DNA of 59,060 nucleotides from Chloroflexota bacterium (GTDB lineage Bacteria; Chloroflexota; Anaerolineae; Anaerolineales; Anaerolineaceae): NCBI GenBank assembly GCA_016838895.1, contig JAEKNU010000023.1, positions 1 through 59,060 on the forward strand, written 5' to 3'. Shown one piece after another: positions 8,430 to 16,995 of this stretch. The position numbers were made by a program, and so were the translations under genes. The notes below the pieces were generated by a model, which saw nothing but the letters and a program-made list of their open reading frames with translations, did no database searches and was not told where the DNA came from. Each line of letters opens with the position of its first letter. The stretch's first letter is position 1.

Positions 8430-9247
8430 GTGCAATTACGCAGTGGAAAAAAATTGTGAGTGCTTACCGTAAGGCATCTTTAAAAAAAGGGTTTCAATGG
8501 CAAGGAGAACACGCCAAATGGTACGACGGTTGGGTGAAGGAGAATAACTATGCCGAAGCCGTGTATCCTATATTTCAACCTTTTGTGCATGGAAAGGTAT
8601 TAGAAATTGGGGCAGGCACTGGATTGTTTACTCAATATTTGATGCACGATGCAGATCATGTGGATGCCGTAGAGCCATCAGCGGATATGTTGGATTTATT
8701 GAAAAGAAATGTGTGCAATAAAAAAAATATTAACTATCATAAAACAAACATTGAATCCTTTGATTTTCAAATGAAATGCTATGAGTTCAGTTTTGCTGCA
8801 CATGCTTTTTTCAATGTTTTGAGGATTGATGAAGTATTAAAGGAAATACTGAATCATTGTGAGGTGATGGGTGTTTTGATCGGCAGTGGAAAACCGCTGG
8901 ATATTTTTCAGATATTTTGCGAAGAACATCTGTTGAACCAAGAGAGACCTCGTCCACCATGTCATCTGGATTTGATTTCCGTGTTGGAAGAATGCGGATT
9001 GTATTATGACATTCAGTTTTTGCACACCTCAACAACGTATTGTTATGAAAGTGAAGCTGTATTGCTGGAAAAAGTTGCGTCTCAATGCGGCATTCGAGAA
9101 TCTGCCAGGGGTGCGTTTTTCACATTGATTTCCCCACACATTCAGAAGAAAAAACGAGGCTGTTTTTTACAGGGAAATAGAGAACATGTTTGCCTGTTGA
9201 TTAGCAAAACGGCTGCCGATTTTAACTACTGCAACACTGCAAAATGA
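8426..9247 (+). CDS. Class I SAM-dependent methyltransferase coupled to the ABC operon
   Basis: 273 residues. The SAM-binding motif I VLEIGAGTGLFTQYL begins at residue 58 and the acidic AVEPSADMLDLL follows near 81-92, as in methyltransferase type 11 proteins. The C-terminal part has many cysteines (for example CEEH, EECG, SQCG) and no recognised partner domain. The ATG overlaps the permease stop (ATGA), so its product is made in step with the transporter. It could modify the imported compound, or make a metal-chelating molecule as in opine metallophore loci, but no opine dehydrogenase or nicotianamine-synthase-like partner is present. Fold confident; substrate unknown. Confidence 0.85.
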   Translation: MSAITQWKKIVSAYRKASLKKGFQWQGEHAKWYDGWVKENNYAEAVYPIFQPFVHGKVLEIGAGTGLFTQYLMHDADHVDAVEPSADMLDLLKRNVCNKKNINYHKTNIESFDFQMKCYEFSFAAHAFFNVLRIDEVLKEILNHCEVMGVLIGSGKPLDIFQIFCEEHLLNQERPRPPCHLDLISVLEECGLYYDIQFLHTSTTYCYESEAVLLEKVASQCGIRESARGAFFTLISPHIQKKKRGCFLQGNREHVCLLISKTAADFNYCNTAK

Positions 9248-9253
9248 TATAAT
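9248..9253 (+). promoter_or_regulatory. Extended -10 box; predicted leaderless start of the VanW gene
   Basis: TGATATAAT (TATAAT at 9248-9253 with an upstream TG) ends 7 nt before ATG 9261, so transcription should begin at or next to the start codon. No -35 match is seen and no ribosome site fits, both consistent with an extended -10, leaderless start. Confidence 0.65.
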
Positions 9254-9260
9254 TTCGTCT

Positions 9261-11120
9261 ATGGATATGCAGGATTTCAACTTGCGCAGTAAACCAATAA
9301 TCAGCATGCTGATGGGTGGATTTTTCTTTAGCATGATTGTGGGATTTATTTTCTTACTTGGATTTGAACTCATATACATTGGCCGCATCTATCCTGGTGT
9401 GAATGTATCCGGTATTCCGATTGGTGGAAAAACAAAACAAGATGCTGAAATATTACTTGCCCAGAGTATTGAATATCCGTATCAGGGTAAAATTCTCCTG
9501 CAGGATGGTGAAAAGCAATGGCTGGTTTCGCCTGTAGAAATCGGACTGGTCTTTGATGCGAAAACAACAGTGCAGGAAGCCTATCAAATTGGCAGATCGA
9601 CGGGTTTATTTGCTAATCTTTTTACACAATGGGCGAATTTAGTTAATGGGATTGAGGAACCACCTTCCTTTGTCTATGATGCACGAGTTGGCGGCGCATA
9701 TCTGGAACAAATCAATCAGCAGATATACAAACCCGTCATTGAGCCCAGCATTGTGGTTAGCGGCACGCAGGTAGGGGTCTTAGAGGGTGAAAAAGGCCAC
9801 GTGATGCATGTGCCAAACAGTCTGGCTTTGCTGGCGTTGCAAATGCAAAGTATGCAAGATGGCATCATCCCACTTTTTATTGAAGAGAACCAACCCATTG
9901 TAATGAACGTGGATCAGCAAGCCGAGCAGGCTCGCCGCATTCTCAGTCAGCCCATGCGTATCATGATGCCCGAAAATCAACCTGAACAACAAGGCCCCTG
10001 GGTGTTTCCCCCGGAGCAATTGTCTGGCTTATTACATTTTAATATTGTAGAGAATGGTGAAGGGGCTACCTACCAGATTGGGCTTGATGAACCGGCTTTA
10101 CAAAATATGCTCAATACGCTGGCACCAGATTTGGCATTGGATGGACAGAATCCGCGCTTTATATTTAATGACAGTACTCGTCAACTAGATTTACTGGAAA
10201 CTGCGGTGATTGGCCGTGAACTGGATGTGCCCGGCAGTATGCAGTACATTCAGGAAAAATTGCTGGCCGGGGACCATGATATTACCCTGCAATTTGCCTA
10301 TACCGAACCACCCGTATTGAATGATACGCCAGGCGAATCGATTGGCATCACCGAGTTGGTACATGAGGAATCCTCTTACTTTTATGGTTCCAGCGCTGCA
10401 CGGGTACAAAATATTACACAGGCTGCCAGACGTTTTCACGGGCTGCTGGTTGCTCCCGGTGAGACCTTCTCGATGGCAACTGCTCTGGGCAATATCAGTC
10501 TGGATAATGGTTATGCTGAGGCACTGATTATCTATGGTGATCAAACCATTAAGGGTGTGGGTGGTGGAGTTTGTCAGGTCAGTACCACACTTTTCAGGGC
10601 GGCTTTTTTTAGCGGATATCCTGTTGTGGAACGTCATGCACACGCCTATCGCGTATATTATTATGAAAAAATTGCCGGGAACAGCATTGACCCAAAGTTA
10701 GCCGGATTAGATGCAACAGTTTATGTGCCGGTAGTCGATTTCAAATTTACGAACGATACTGCGAACTGGCTGCTCATGGAAACCTATGTAAATCCCAGTT
10801 ATAGCTCGATCACCTGGAAATTTTATTCCACGAAAGATGGACGCAGTGTCAGTTGGGAAACCAGTGGATTGCAAGATGTCGTCGAAGCCCCGGATCCGCT
10901 GTACACAGAAAATGATGAGTTAGAAACAGGCGAAGTGAAAAAAGTAGATTATGAAGCAGATGGCGCGGAAGTTACTGTGAGGCGTACTGTCAGCCGGGAT
11001 GGCCAGGTGATTGATCAAGATACGTTTGTCACACATTATCAACCCTGGCAGGCAAAATACGAATATGGTCCTGGTACGGAAGGCATGCCACCAGAAGATA
11101 ATGGAGAAGACGAGGACTAA
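9261..11120 (+). CDS. VanW family protein with peptidoglycan-binding-4-like repeats
   Basis: 619 residues. One membrane anchor spans about residues 13-40, so the rest lies outside the membrane. The region to about 350 resembles the PG_binding_4-type repeats that precede VanW domains (IYPGVNVSGIPIGGKTKQDA at 43-62). The VanW domain covers about 368-480, with NITQAARRFHGLLVAPGETFS and the hallmark GVGGGVCQVSTTLFRAAF at about 431-448. The end (VTVRRTVSRDGQVIDQDTF) looks like a G5-type beta segment, followed by an acidic tail. VanW proteins occur in vancomycin-resistance clusters and widely in Gram-positive and Chloroflexota envelopes; the biochemical role is unknown. It has its own promoter despite following the methyltransferase by 13 nt. 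Confidence 0.92.
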   Translation: MDMQDFNLRSKPIISMLMGGFFFSMIVGFIFLLGFELIYIGRIYPGVNVSGIPIGGKTKQDAEILLAQSIEYPYQGKILLQDGEKQWLVSPVEIGLVFDAKTTVQEAYQIGRSTGLFANLFTQWANLVNGIEEPPSFVYDARVGGAYLEQINQQIYKPVIEPSIVVSGTQVGVLEGEKGHVMHVPNSLALLALQMQSMQDGIIPLFIEENQPIVMNVDQQAEQARRILSQPMRIMMPENQPEQQGPWVFPPEQLSGLLHFNIVENGEGATYQIGLDEPALQNMLNTLAPDLALDGQNPRFIFNDSTRQLDLLETAVIGRELDVPGSMQYIQEKLLAGDHDITLQFAYTEPPVLNDTPGESIGITELVHEESSYFYGSSAARVQNITQAARRFHGLLVAPGETFSMATALGNISLDNGYAEALIIYGDQTIKGVGGGVCQVSTTLFRAAFFSGYPVVERHAHAYRVYYYEKIAGNSIDPKLAGLDATVYVPVVDFKFTNDTANWLLMETYVNPSYSSITWKFYSTKDGRSVSWETSGLQDVVEAPDPLYTENDELETGEVKKVDYEADGAEVTVRRTVSRDGQVIDQDTFVTHYQPWQAKYEYGPGTEGMPPEDNGEDED

Positions 11121-12342
11121 CTTGGAAGACAACCAGAAATTGGGGAAAAGACTCACGCTTCACTATTCAATGATTCAAGTGATTTTTATTATGGGATACT
11201 GCACGATGTTATCATTTGCGGCAGTATTTTTGTTATCGAGGGGATTTTCCAATGCCCAGGTTGGTATTACTCTGACATTGGGAAGTGCTGCATCTTTACT
11301 GTTGCAGCCCATGATAGCCAGTTTTGCAGACGGCACGGAAAAATTTTCTTTACGCAGCATTACTGCAGTGGTTACTTTTTCCATGGCGATTTTGTCTTTA
11401 TTATTATTGATTATTCCTCCTTTGGTTTTACCAACCACAATCTTGTATATACTAATGGTCGCTATATTCAGTCCACAAATTACGCTTGTTACGGCTTTGG
11501 CTATGGAACATATTAACAGCGGTACGCCGATCAATTTTAGTCTTGCTCGTGGATTTGGATCAATATCATACGCTCTTCTTTCATTGGGTATGGGGTTTTT
11601 GGTGGATCAATACGGCAGTGATATGATTATGGTGGTTAATCTGTTTATTGCAGTAGCGGGTGGTTTGCTTGTATTAACTTTCAAGAAACCCGAACATGCT
11701 CCGCAATTGGATTCACCTGGTATTGTGAAAGCAACAGGATTGCTTGACTTTATAAAACACAACAAGCGCTTTGTTATTGTAATTTTTAGCATCTCTCTTA
11801 TGTTCTTTTCGCATATTGCAATCAATACCTTTTTGATTCAAATCATAAATCATGTAGAAGGAAGTAATGCTGATATGGGAATTGCATTGGCAATTTCCGG
11901 ATCACTTGAATTACCTGCCATGGCGTTGTTTCCTCTAATTGCAAAACGTATTCGTTATGCTGGAACTATTATGAAAATTTCAGGTGCATTTTTAGTGCTT
12001 AAAGCAGTGGTCACATTATTTGCTCCAAATATTCTTTGGATCGATATCGCACAGAGTTTGCAATTTTTTTCATTTGCTATGTTTTTGCCGGCGTCTGTTT
12101 ATTATGTAAATCAGGCCATTAATGATTCAGATAAAGTAAAAGGTCAATCCTTTATGGTGATGGCGCTGGCTATTAGCAATATTCTTGGCAATAGTTTGGG
12201 CGGTTATCTGCTGGATTATGGCGGTGGAGTTTTGATTATGTTGGCTGTTGGGGCAGTGGTTTCATTAATTGGCCTGATCCTATTGATCTGCGTAGATAAA
12301 GGAATTAAAGAAAAAGTTGTTGCCCCTAATATGTCCTCTTAA
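11101..12342 (+). CDS. MFS transporter (MFS_1-like, LacY/phenylpropionate-permease type)
   Basis: About 413 residues with twelve hydrophobic segments and no fused domain. The open frame extends back to 11011 inside the VanW gene, but homology should begin near HYSMIQVIFIMGYCTMLSF. ATG 11101 overlaps VanW by 20 nt; TTG 11122 with GAGG at 11112-11115 is an equally good start just after the VanW stop. NAQVGITLTLGSAASLLLQPM and the ARGFGSISYALLSLGMGFLVD segment are typical of MFS_1-like permeases. The substrate is unknown. The tight junction with the VanW gene suggests co-transcription. Confidence 0.85.
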   Translation: MEKTRTNLEDNQKLGKRLTLHYSMIQVIFIMGYCTMLSFAAVFLLSRGFSNAQVGITLTLGSAASLLLQPMIASFADGTEKFSLRSITAVVTFSMAILSLLLLIIPPLVLPTTILYILMVAIFSPQITLVTALAMEHINSGTPINFSLARGFGSISYALLSLGMGFLVDQYGSDMIMVVNLFIAVAGGLLVLTFKKPEHAPQLDSPGIVKATGLLDFIKHNKRFVIVIFSISLMFFSHIAINTFLIQIINHVEGSNADMGIALAISGSLELPAMALFPLIAKRIRYAGTIMKISGAFLVLKAVVTLFAPNILWIDIAQSLQFFSFAMFLPASVYYVNQAINDSDKVKGQSFMVMALAISNILGNSLGGYLLDYGGGVLIMLAVGAVVSLIGLILLICVDKGIKEKVVAPNMSS

Positions 12343-12397
12343 AGTACAATGTTTGTAAATATCAAAAGACTAACAGGAAAAAAGGGACCATTTCCGG

Positions 12398-12403
12398 TAT
12401 AAT
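12398..12403 (+). promoter_or_regulatory. -10 box; predicted leaderless start of the deacetylase-like gene
   Basis: TATAAT at 12398-12403 ends 7 nt before ATG 12411, the same spacing as at the VanW gene. No Shine-Dalgarno lies next to the start, and the -35 region is poor. Confidence 0.6.
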
Positions 12404-12410
12404 ACCTGAT

Positions 12411-13742
12411 ATGTTTATACAAAACACTGACTTACATGAAAATAAAAAATCATCCCGAGCCTTGTATGGGATCTTCTTTACACTCTTAACTGCATTGTTG
12501 CTGTTTACAATGGGCGGCTGCCAATTGGTTGACAGTATTCGGCCAACGCCTGATACAACGGCGTTTTTTGAACAGGCACTTTTAACCGCTACGTATGCTG
12601 TACCCAGTGTAACGATGCCTCCCACAGCCGTACCCTCCACAGCAACCCCAGTACCAACTGAGACAGCGATTCCGACTGAGACACCCACTCTGGGACCTCC
12701 GCCAGACTTACCGTCAGCTTTCAATTATGATAGTCTGGAGATTGGCTCAATCCCCCAGACCTACATCGACAATACCTGTGAAGTACTGGCAGCCAGTTTG
12801 AACCCGGAAAATGCGCTATCAGGCACGGTGGTAATGCCGATTATGTATCATTCTGTCACTGAAAATGGTGTTGCATTGGCTGCAGATGGCAGTCAGGTCA
12901 ATCAGGGTATGTTGGAAGATTTATTAACTACAGCCAAATCAATGGGATTTGAAACCATTACCATGCAGGAAATGGTTAATTTTGTAGAGCAAAATGCCTA
13001 TATTCCCCAGCGCTCTCTGCTATTGATTATTGATGATCGGCGTCCAGGTGTCTTCCGTACAAATTTCTTCCCTTTAATTCAGGAATATGATTGGGAAGTT
13101 TCATTAGCCTGGCCCATAGCAGATACGGATATCAAAGGAGCTTCTTATATCAATACTCATCCTGAAGATGATTTCGCTACCCTATGGGAACAAATGGAAG
13201 CGTATTATCAACTGGGTTATTTTGATGTGCAAAGCCATGGATATGTACATAATATCAATACTTCAGAATATTCAACTGATGAGTTTATGCTTCATGAAAT
13301 GGCTGATTCACGAACTGTGTTGCAGGAACATTTTTATTGCAAGGACGCTGAAGGTCAGGCAATTTTAGATTGCAATACTGTCGAGCCGCTGGCATATATC
13401 TGGCCAGGTGGCGGTTTTACCTTGCGCGGCGCTGAAATCGCTCGCGAATCCGGATTCCATGTCGGGTTTACTACCCATCCACGAGGTCCGATCATGTTTA
13501 ACTGGGTGCCACTGGCAGCCGAAAAAGATCCCAATCGTCCATTTTGGGTGCCAGAAATTCCGGCTGGTGATCCATTGATGACCTTGCCACGTTATTGGAG
13601 CCTGGATGCTGTGCATCATCTTGAAGAAGTTGCAGCGATCAGTGAGGCTGCGGCAGCTTATGCTGCAGAAAATCATCAGGCATATGTGCAATATTACCAA
13701 TATTATTGCCAGAATGACTTCGGTGCGTTAGATTTAGAATAG
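12411..13742 (+). CDS. Polysaccharide deacetylase-like lipoprotein
   Basis: 443 residues. The N-terminal hydrophobic segment ends FTMGGC, a lipobox with C38; a Thr/Pro/Val-rich linker reaches about residue 105. The remainder follows the polysaccharide-deacetylase (carbohydrate esterase 4) plan: VVMPIMYHSV, then LLLIIDDRRPGVF with the Asp-Asp pair near residues 205-207, and VQSHGYVHN with an HxxxH zinc motif at 275-279. The segment TFAYPYG-like is replaced by AYIWPGGGF. It probably removes acetyl groups from an envelope glycan on the outer face. The catalytic set looks complete, but the family is divergent, so activity is inferred. Confidence 0.82.
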   Translation: MFIQNTDLHENKKSSRALYGIFFTLLTALLLFTMGGCQLVDSIRPTPDTTAFFEQALLTATYAVPSVTMPPTAVPSTATPVPTETAIPTETPTLGPPPDLPSAFNYDSLEIGSIPQTYIDNTCEVLAASLNPENALSGTVVMPIMYHSVTENGVALAADGSQVNQGMLEDLLTTAKSMGFETITMQEMVNFVEQNAYIPQRSLLLIIDDRRPGVFRTNFFPLIQEYDWEVSLAWPIADTDIKGASYINTHPEDDFATLWEQMEAYYQLGYFDVQSHGYVHNINTSEYSTDEFMLHEMADSRTVLQEHFYCKDAEGQAILDCNTVEPLAYIWPGGGFTLRGAEIARESGFHVGFTTHPRGPIMFNWVPLAAEKDPNRPFWVPEIPAGDPLMTLPRYWSLDAVHHLEEVAAISEAAAAYAAENHQAYVQYYQYYCQNDFGALDLE

Positions 13743-13812
13743 TGGGATTTACAGTATTTTCTGATTGCGCTATGGTAAAATTGAATTTAAATTCCCTTCC
13801 TTTGGAGGCAGA

Positions 13813-14034
13813 ATGATTAAACCCGAATTATTGGAAATTCTAAGATGTCCTTCCTGTGTCCGTGAGACTCCGGGACTTCTGTCTTTGGAACATGATTGCT
13901 GGCTGGTTTGTCAGGATTGCGACCGAAAATATCCTATCGTTGATGATATTCCGGTCATGTTAATTGATGAAGGAGACAAGTGGCAAAAAACAATGACTAC
14001 CGATTTGCCGGTACCACCTCCTGAGATGCAATAA
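13813..14034 (+). CDS. Trm112-like zinc-ribbon protein
   Basis: 73 residues from ATG 13813, which has GGAGG nine nt upstream; the frame is open back to 13765 but the extra 16 residues are not Trm112-like. MIKPELLEILRCPSC is the typical opening, with C12-x2-C15 and C33-x2-C36 forming a zinc ribbon, followed by KYPIVDDIPVML. Trm112/YcaR-like proteins act as small activating partners of methyltransferases or as free-standing zinc ribbons in bacteria. It lies between two envelope genes with no obvious methyltransferase partner adjacent. Confidence 0.88.
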   Translation: MIKPELLEILRCPSCVRETPGLLSLEHDCWLVCQDCDRKYPIVDDIPVMLIDEGDKWQKTMTTDLPVPPPEMQ

Positions 14035-14098
14035 TTCAGTCAGGTGTGCTTTTTTTCACTTCGATGTTTTTTTCATAACGATTTTTGGGTGATTCCCT

Positions 14099-15535
14099 AT
14101 GACACAAGTTTACTATCAACCTCAATCTAAGCGAAAGCTGGATAAAACCAGCTTCATTATTCTCATCGTCTGCGTTGTATTGGGTATCGGTGCAGCCTTT
14201 CTGGCGTATAAGATTACGCTTGATATTGTAAAGAGTTGGGAAATAACCAACGATTTACCGGGTGCCCCAGTCGGAAATACACTTGCCGGCGCGAATGCTG
14301 CAGGGGAGAATTCGGACGCGGCTACGGGCATTTTCAGTGAAGGCCTTGATTTAGGCGTACCGGAAGCCAGCATTGAACCCTGGGATGGTGCCAAACGAAT
14401 CAATGTATTATTTATGGGTCTGGATTATCGTGATTGGGAAGCAGGTGAAATTCCGCGAACAGATACCATGATTCTGCTGACGCTTGACCCGGTGAATATG
14501 ACTGCGGGAATGCTTTCCATCCCTCGGGATATGTGGGTAAATATTCCTGGGTATGATCACGCCAAAATAAACACAGGTTACTATTTGGGTGAGATATATA
14601 AATTGCCTGGTGGTGGTCCACAATTGGCAATGGACACTGTGGAAGAATTTTTGGGTGTTCCTATTGACTATTATGCCCAGATTGACTTTATGACCTTTGT
14701 TGATTTCATTGATATGTTAGGTGGGTTGGATATTCATATTCGTGAAGAAATCAGCGTGGGTATTTTGGGTGAGAAAGATAAGGATGTTATGATTTACGAA
14801 GGTGTGCAGAATCTTTCCGGTTTAGAAATATTAGGCTATGCCCGCTCTCGTTATACATCAGGTGGCGATTTTGACCGTGCAAAACGACAGCAGTATGTCA
14901 TTATGACCATGCGCGAACAATTCCTGACTTTCAATATGCTGCCATTGTTGGTATCAAAAGCCCCGGAACTTTATGCCGAATTCTCTAGCGGTATTAAAAC
15001 CAATCTTTCTGTCGATCAGATCATCCGTCTGGCGAATCTGGCTTTACAAATACCGGAAGAAAATATTCACCAGGCAGTCATTAGCCCCGATGTTGTATAT
15101 AACAGCAAATCACCGGATGGTCTGGATATTCTTATCCCTATACCGGATGAAATCCGACCCATCCGAGATAGCATCTTTACCAGCAAGTCACTGCTCAGCC
15201 CGATCAATGCCGATAAAAGCATTTCAGATTTAGTAGCCGAAGAAGGCGCAAGTATAGTGATTCATAATGGTACAGGTGAGCCCGGTATTGCCACCCGCAC
15301 CAGTGATTTCCTGAAACAAAATGGTATCAATGTGATTGAGGAAAATGTGGCTGATCAGGTATACAACAGCACAACGATTCTGCTCTATAATACGACGCCA
15401 TATTCATTGGGTTATATTGCTGATTTGATGAATGTTTCAACGGATAGTATTTACATCCGCTATACACCAGACACATATGCGGATATGCTGGTGATTATTG
15501 GAAATGATTGGGTAAACAATAACCCAATGCCGTAA
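14099..15535 (+). CDS. LCP (LytR-CpsA-Psr) family protein
   Basis: 478 residues. A single N-terminal membrane anchor lies at about residues 18-40, then a linker to about 98. The LCP domain follows, with RINVLFMGLDYRD, GEIPRTDTMILLTLDP, GMLSIPRDMWVNIPGYDHAKIN and YARSRYTSGGDFDRAKRQQ, which hold the Asp/Arg residues that bind the polyprenyl pyrophosphate. A C-terminal LytR_C-type domain covers about 382-475 (ASIVIHNGTGEPGIATR). LCP enzymes attach lipid-linked glycans to peptidoglycan or protein outside the membrane, which fits the VanW and deacetylase-like neighbours and the glycosyltransferase operon downstream. A strong terminator follows. Confidence 0.93.
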   Translation: MTQVYYQPQSKRKLDKTSFIILIVCVVLGIGAAFLAYKITLDIVKSWEITNDLPGAPVGNTLAGANAAGENSDAATGIFSEGLDLGVPEASIEPWDGAKRINVLFMGLDYRDWEAGEIPRTDTMILLTLDPVNMTAGMLSIPRDMWVNIPGYDHAKINTGYYLGEIYKLPGGGPQLAMDTVEEFLGVPIDYYAQIDFMTFVDFIDMLGGLDIHIREEISVGILGEKDKDVMIYEGVQNLSGLEILGYARSRYTSGGDFDRAKRQQYVIMTMREQFLTFNMLPLLVSKAPELYAEFSSGIKTNLSVDQIIRLANLALQIPEENIHQAVISPDVVYNSKSPDGLDILIPIPDEIRPIRDSIFTSKSLLSPINADKSISDLVAEEGASIVIHNGTGEPGIATRTSDFLKQNGINVIEENVADQVYNSTTILLYNTTPYSLGYIADLMNVSTDSIYIRYTPDTYADMLVIIGNDWVNNNPMP

Positions 15536-15554
15536 ATAGGGATTGATTAAAGAG

Positions 15555-15591
15555 AAACCGGCTGAGTAAAACTCAGCCGGTTTTTGCTTTT
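15555..15591 (+). terminator. Rho-independent terminator after the LCP gene
   Basis: A perfect 12-bp stem (15555-15566 with 15572-15583, loop taaaa) runs into TTTTTGCTTTT. Confidence 0.9.
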
Positions 15592-15713
15592 ATCTAGCTA
15601 TAGAGGTTTTTTTTGTAGATGATCTTGATAAATATTACGAATTGGTTGCAATTTATATGCAACGTTGAAGCGGAAAAAATATAAGAACCTTCTTATTCCC
15701 TTTTATTATTTGT

Positions 15714-16523
15714 TTACTCCAATCGGCTGAACTGCATCCATAAACTACCAAAGTATTCTTTACCATTATCCAGAGTACATATTGGCGGAGTAATTTCTTC
15801 AATTAATGTGCTGCCCATACCAATTTGCAATTTATATGTAACCGTGGCTTTCATGACGTAATCACCGTAGCCATCTCCTAAATCAGGATAAAGACCAGTA
15901 TAAAAATAATCATTGCCCTCTTCCCAATAAACAGTACCGCGTACACCTGGAATGGGTTCTCCTGCGCTATCCACTACAACGACCTGTAATAAGCCTTGCG
16001 GCAGATTTGGATCACATACATCCATTTGCTGATCTAATTGGAATAAACCCTCGTTTTTTGGCTCAGATGAGGGATTAGATACAGTGTTGCTATCTGTTAC
16101 TTCGGCTGTTATGGTAGGTTCAACCGCATTCTCTTGAGGTTGTTGCGTCGCATCTTGCACTACAAATGGCGTTGGTCCATTTAGAATATAAGATTGTAAC
16201 TCCTCAGCCAATTGCAGCACAGCCCTGGCCTGACGAATTTTCGTGGAATCGCCCTGCAAACGCTGGCCTTGCGCACCCAACAGTAATACTTGATCATTTT
16301 CTTCCAACAAGGTTAAACGCGCCTGCGCACGCCCCATATCGTCATTAGCAGTATATGCCATGGCGATTAATTCGCGATATTGATCTTTATATTCTTCGCT
16401 GAGCGAATTGGGGGCAGCATCAATAAATTCAACCGGATCCAGCAGCCAGGAATAGATCAGGCCAAATAATAAGCCGATTATCAGGCCGCTAATCAGATAA
16501 ATATTACCGTGTTTTTCTTCCAT
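15714..16523 (-). CDS. Membrane-anchored protein, Chloroflexota-type, with C-terminal beta domain (269 aa)
   Basis: I do not recognise a named family. One N-terminal membrane segment (NIYLISGLIIGLLFGLIYSWLL) is followed by DPVEFIDAAPNSLSEEYKDQY and a helical region with a heptad-like AQARLTLLEENDQ stretch, a low-complexity Thr/Asn/Pro linker, and a C-terminal beta domain (about 170-269) that starts near a cysteine and contains GLLQVVVVDSAGEPIPGVRG, which resembles a carboxypeptidase-regulatory or Ig-like fold. ATG 16523 overlaps the stop of the upstream gene (TAATG), so I prefer it to the TTG-type extension to 16556. Its N-terminal half is clearly paralogous to the upstream protein. Confidence 0.75.
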   Translation of the reverse strand: MEEKHGNIYLISGLIIGLLFGLIYSWLLDPVEFIDAAPNSLSEEYKDQYRELIAMAYTANDDMGRAQARLTLLEENDQVLLLGAQGQRLQGDSTKIRQARAVLQLAEELQSYILNGPTPFVVQDATQQPQENAVEPTITAEVTDSNTVSNPSSEPKNEGLFQLDQQMDVCDPNLPQGLLQVVVVDSAGEPIPGVRGTVYWEEGNDYFYTGLYPDLGDGYGDYVMKATVTYKLQIGMGSTLIEEITPPICTLDNGKEYFGSLWMQFSRLE

Positions 16524-16885
16524 TATTGCCCCTCTGCGTTTGGATTTGGAATCCATTCGCGGACAGCCTGCGAGAGACGCGCGATCTGAGCCAGATCCTG
16601 ATGTGGATAATGTAATTCTTCTCCGGTGATGATGGCCTGATCAATATAAGTATTGATTGGTTTATCACCTAATATGGACAACTGATTGGCAGCCAGGACG
16701 ATATCTCCTTCACTGCCATAAATTTCTGCAACCATTAATACATAGTCAGCTTTATAATCACTACGTAAGCTTTCCGGACGGGCATTTACGTATTCAACCG
16801 GATTAATCGCCCAGCCATAAAGCATACCTAATACGGCGCCCAGAAGCATAACAAGTCCGAAAAATAGAAATCTTTTTGATCTCAC
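16523..16885 (-). CDS. Membrane-anchored protein, paralogue of the downstream gene (120 aa)
   Basis: A single N-terminal membrane segment (LFFGLVMLLGAVLGMLYGWAI) is followed by NPVEYVNARPESLRSDYKADY, matching DPVEFIDAAPNSLSEEYKDQY in the next gene, and then a helical domain (LMVAEIYGSEGDIVLAANQL). The C-terminus lacks the linker and beta domain of its neighbour. It ends in a TAATG overlap with the next start, so both are made together, probably as partners at the membrane. No function is known to me; the pair recurs in my memory of Anaerolineae genomes as hypothetical proteins, which I cannot verify here. Confidence 0.75.
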   Translation of the reverse strand: MRSKRFLFFGLVMLLGAVLGMLYGWAINPVEYVNARPESLRSDYKADYVLMVAEIYGSEGDIVLAANQLSILGDKPINTYIDQAIITGEELHYPHQDLAQIARLSQAVREWIPNPNAEGQ

Positions 16886-16995
16886 GAGATGGTTTCCTTT
16901 TATAATGATGATTGTACAATGCTCTCCAAATGATTATACGATGAAGGTTGCGAAAGCACAATTAAAGTACACTATTACATGCAAGGATAATGCCA

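Noticed and set aside
11011..11100. A 30-residue N-terminal extension of the second MFS protein
   Set aside because: It lies wholly inside the VanW gene and has no membrane-protein character.
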